Positions 61,660-64,000 of a DNA stretch of 64,000 nt are shown here, in pieces. The DNA comes from Chloroflexota bacterium (GTDB lineage Bacteria; Chloroflexota; Anaerolineae; Caldilineales; Caldilineaceae), in contig QEUW01000002.1 of the NCBI GenBank assembly GCA_003577005.1, positions 1-64,000 on the forward strand. The letters run 5' to 3'. The position numbers and the translations under genes were made by a program. Under the pieces are notes generated by a model. The model made no database searches and was not told the origin of the DNA. It saw nothing but the letters and a program-made list of their open reading frames with translations. The stretch's first letter is position 1, and every line of letters begins with the position of its first letter.

Positions 61660-62724
61660 TTATACCGCCAACCGGTCGCCCTGTCGATTAAAGAAATGGA
61701 GCCGTTCCTGGACGATGTGGAAGCGGATGCTCTCACTGATGCGGTGCTGGGTCATGCCAGAGACGATGCTCAAGAGTGTCTGCCGGCCACTCTTGATGTG
61801 CAGGATCGTCTCGACCCCCAGCGGCTCGATGAGCGCAACCTCGCCGGCAAAAGCGCCATCAGCAGCCGGCTGGACATCCTCCGGGCGGATGCCGAGGGTG
61901 CAGGTCGGGGGCAGCCCATTGGTAGCTGCACTCAACGGCACGCTGAGCTTGCTGCCAGTCACCCGCACCGCACCGTCTACGGTTTCGGCGTCCAACAGAT
62001 TGATGCGTGGCGTCCCCACAAGCTGGGCCACAAAGACAGTGGCCGGCCGGTCGTAGATGTCCTGCGGTGTGCCAACCTGGACGATACGGCCCTGGCGCAA
62101 GACCGCGATGCGGTCGGCCAGTGTAAGCGCCTCGACCTGGTCGTGGGTTACATAGAGCGTAGTGCTATGTTGTGTCTTCTGGATGTGTTCCAGTTCGATG
62201 CGCAGCGCCTCGCGCAGCTTGGCATCCAGATTGGAGAGCGGCTCGTCCATGAGAAAGATGCGTGGGTTGCGTACAATGGCACGCCCAATCGAGACGCGCT
62301 GCATTTCGCCGCCAGAGAGATGTGCCGTCTTGCGTTCGAGCAGATGGCTGATACGCAGGATCTCGGCCGCCGCGGTCACCTGCTGTTTGATCTCCGCTTC
62401 CGGTGTGCGGCGCAGGGGGGAGCGCAGTGGAAAGGCCAGGTTGTCGTAAACCGACATGGTGGGGTAGAGCGAGTACTGCTGGAAGACAAAGGCAATATCC
62501 CGCTCGGCAGGCGACAGCCCATCCACCGCTTCGCCATCAAAGATGACGCTGCCGCTTCCTTGCTTCTCTAACCCGGCGATGATGCGCAGCGTCGTGGTCT
62601 TGCCCGCGCCGGTGGGGCCAAGCAGCACAAAAAACTCGCCATCCTCGATCTCAAACGAGACCTCGCGCAAGGCGACGACGTTCTTAAACTGCTTTGTGAT
62701 CTTTTGCAAAGCTACATTGGCCAC
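61660..62724 (-). CDS. Sugar ABC transporter ATP-binding protein, MalK/UgpC type (second of a pair)
   Basis: 354 residues from GTG 62724, which follows a GGAG site; the open frame extends 39 codons further but that part is just the translated CACAGAG repeat spacer. Walker A GPTGAGKT, Q-loop FQQYSLYPTMSV, signature LSGGEMQRVSIGRAI, Walker B IFLMDEPLSNLDAKLR, switch YVTHDQVEAL, and a C-terminal OB-type regulatory domain (LGIRPEDVQP). It energises a carbohydrate importer whose permeases are not in the window. Tandem with another MalK-type ATPase, so a heterodimer as in glycerol-type ABC systems is plausible. Confidence 0.92.
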   Translation of the reverse strand: MANVALQKITKQFKNVVALREVSFEIEDGEFFVLLGPTGAGKTTTLRIIAGLEKQGSGSVIFDGEAVDGLSPAERDIAFVFQQYSLYPTMSVYDNLAFPLRSPLRRTPEAEIKQQVTAAAEILRISHLLERKTAHLSGGEMQRVSIGRAIVRNPRIFLMDEPLSNLDAKLREALRIELEHIQKTQHSTTLYVTHDQVEALTLADRIAVLRQGRIVQVGTPQDIYDRPATVFVAQLVGTPRINLLDAETVDGAVRVTGSKLSVPLSAATNGLPPTCTLGIRPEDVQPAADGAFAGEVALIEPLGVETILHIKSGRQTLLSIVSGMTQHRISESIRFHIVQERLHFFNRQGDRLAV

Positions 62725-62744
62725 TTCATTCTCCAGAAAAACGA

Positions 62745-62837
62745 CAAAAGCGGAATATAGAGAACGCGCAGAAAGCACAGAGAGAAAGCTCTGTGTTCTC
62801 TGTGAAAACCCGGTGTCCTCTGTGTTCCGCTTTTTGT
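62745..62837. repeat. CACAGAG-word hairpin between the two ATPase genes
   Basis: AAAAGCGGA at 62746 mirrors TCCGCTTTT near 62834, with AGAGAACGC...CACAGAGAGAAAGCT against CTGTGTTCTCTGTG inside. About 93 bases; same vocabulary as the 17.1, 32.6 and 63.95 kb elements. Confidence 0.75.
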
Positions 62838-62853
62838 TCAACCATTTTGTTGG

Positions 62854-63942
62854 TCAGACACTGATCGCCATTTCCGTCTTTGGATCAAAAAAGCGCACCA
62901 TGGCCGGGTCCAGGTCAAAGTTGACCGGTGTGCCGATCTCGTAGGCTGCGGTGCGCCCGGCCCGGACGTGGGCCATCGCCGTGCCTTTTTCACCGTCGAG
63001 CGACAGATGTAACAGTGTGTAAGCGCCGTGGAGCGCATCGGCGTACACCTGGGTGCGAATGGCTCCATCCGTGTGCAGTTGGGCTGCCTCCGGGCGAAAA
63101 CCGAGCACCACCTCTGCGCCGGTCAATTGGTCCGTCAGGGCGTTGCGCCAGGCGTCGGGGAGTGGATACCGGTTCTGGCCCGGCAGTTCGATGACGCCGT
63201 TGGCTACGCGGCCGGAGATCAGGTTCATGCCGGGGCTGCCGATAAAACGGGCGACAAAGAGGTTGGTTGGGTCGTAGTAGACCTGGGCCGGTGTTCCCAC
63301 CTGTTGCACCACGGCGTTGGACATGACGACGATGCGGTCGCTCATGGCCATGGCCTCGATCTGGTCATGGGTCACGTAGACGGTGGTGGCGTGTTGGGCC
63401 AGGTGCAGCTTTTTGATCTCGGCGCGCATGGTGGCGCGGAAATCGGCGTCGAGCGCGCCGAGCGGTTCGTCCATCAAAAAGGCGGCAGGCCGGCGTACCA
63501 ATGCACGCGCCAGCGCCACCCGCTGGCGGTCCCCACCGCTGAGGGATTTGGGGCGCAGCCGCAGCAGGTGCTCGATCTGCAACAGCCGCGCCGTATCGCG
63601 TACTCGTTTTTCTACTTCGGTCTTGGGCACACCCTGCGCCTCCAGGGTGAACGACATATTTTGGCGCACGGTCATGTGCGGATAGAGGGCAAAAAATTGG
63701 AAGACAAACGCAATGTCCCGGTCGCTGGGGTGGCGCCAGGTGACATCGCGCCCGTCGATGAGGATCTGCCCGCCCGTCACCGCTTCAAGGCCGGAGATCA
63801 TGCGCAGCGTTGTCGTCTTGCCACAGCCCGAAGGGCCGAGCAGCACCACAAACTCGCCATCCTGGATCGTCAGGTCCATGGGCTGGACAGCGTAGACATC
63901 GCCAAACTTTTTTTCCACTTGCCGTAATTCAATTGTAGCCAT
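62854..63942 (-). CDS. Sugar ABC transporter ATP-binding protein, MalK/UgpC type (first of a pair)
   Basis: 362 residues. Walker [20 protein letters not shown]-loop FQFFALYPHMTVRQNMSF, signature LSGGDRQRVALARAL, Walker B AFLMDEPLGALDADFR, switch YVTHDQIEAMAMSDRIVV, and a C-terminal regulatory domain (VVLGFRPEAAQL). All catalytic elements are intact. It lies upstream of the second ATPase with a repeat spacer between them; both run toward the toxin-antitoxin and epimerase genes. Upstream permease and binding-protein genes would be expected beyond the window edge. Confidence 0.93.
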   Translation of the reverse strand: MATIELRQVEKKFGDVYAVQPMDLTIQDGEFVVLLGPSGCGKTTTLRMISGLEAVTGGQILIDGRDVTWRHPSDRDIAFVFQFFALYPHMTVRQNMSFTLEAQGVPKTEVEKRVRDTARLLQIEHLLRLRPKSLSGGDRQRVALARALVRRPAAFLMDEPLGALDADFRATMRAEIKKLHLAQHATTVYVTHDQIEAMAMSDRIVVMSNAVVQQVGTPAQVYYDPTNLFVARFIGSPGMNLISGRVANGVIELPGQNRYPLPDAWRNALTDQLTGAEVVLGFRPEAAQLHTDGAIRTQVYADALHGAYTLLHLSLDGEKGTAMAHVRAGRTAAYEIGTPVNFDLDPAMVRFFDPKTEMAISV

Positions 63943-63948
63943 GCAATT

Positions 63949-64000
63949 GGTTCACAGAGCGACACAGAGGAGACGCAGAGGGCGCAGAGAGAAAACAGAG
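63949..64000. repeat. CACAGAG-word element cut by the window end
   Basis: Bases after the ATPase start (GTTCACAGAGCGACACAGAGG and on) are one arm of the same repeat family; the second arm would lie beyond the window. Confidence 0.6.

Noticed and set aside
62725..62841. 39-codon N-terminal extension of the second MalK-type ATPase
   Set aside because: It is the translated CACAGAG repeat spacer; the GTG at 62724 has a ribosome-binding site and matches the family start.

Overview
This 64 kb window looks like chromosomal DNA of a free-living, GC-rich bacterium, most likely a Chloroflexota (Caldilinea/Anaerolineae-like). That placement is an inference from the mix of ABC solute-uptake operons, Uma2 and DUF433/PIN-like cassettes, secreted Thr-Pro-repeat and kelch proteins, and protein styles I associate with that phylum; no 16S gene is present. 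Nothing resembles a prophage or a complete IS element. One tRNA-Thr(CGT) is present.

Layout. 0.2-11 kb: an ABC exporter, a ThuA-like protein divergent from a ROK regulator, an MFS transporter fused to HEAT-like repeats, SecG, a membrane-anchored peptide-binding protein, and a polytopic GT-C-like glycosyltransferase. 11-13.6 kb: TatA and RecN. 13.6-23.7 kb: a Dpp/Opp-type uptake operon (binding protein, two permeases, two ATPases) interleaved with a GPH sugar symporter, an Uma2 protein with its own promoter, and an HpcH/HpaI aldolase. 23.7-29.6 kb: a leftward Liv-type branched-chain amino-acid operon driven by a consensus promoter. 29.8-37.3 kb: a rightward housekeeping run coaE, small membrane protein, dnaJ, efp, prmA, rsmE, trxB, murJ. 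37.5-44 kb: small membrane proteins, two orphan OmpR-type response regulators, a threonine-dehydratase-like enzyme, tRNA-Thr, ruvA and ruvC. 44-47.7 kb: yebC, pyrG and a sigma factor coupled to a small partner protein. 48.5-51 kb: alr, a membrane methyltransferase-like protein and nth. 51-56.2 kb: a kelch/DUF11 surface protein coupled to a 1069-aa receptor-like pseudokinase. 56.7-64 kb: rpsT, two ketose-3-epimerase-like proteins flanking DinB and a membrane protein, two toxin-antitoxin modules, and two tandem MalK-type ATPases.

Functional theme. The accessory genes point to scavenging of peptides, amino acids and carbohydrates: Dpp operon, Liv operon, the GPH symporter, sugar-ABC ATPases beside two sugar epimerases, and a ROK/ThuA locus.

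Most interesting signals: (1) the membrane pseudokinase that has lost every catalytic residue, translationally coupled to a kelch/DUF11 secreted protein; (2) about a dozen intergenic hairpins, each built from a different short repeated word folded into an inverted repeat, placed inside operons or at gene ends; (3) two adjacent toxin-antitoxin modules of different toxin families that share a duplicated antitoxin head and leader; (4) an MFS-HEAT fusion; (5) an elongation factor P with Asn at the tip position that is normally modified; (6) a branched structured element upstream of alr. Coordinates given for chosen starts are judged from ribosome-binding sites and family alignment by eye.
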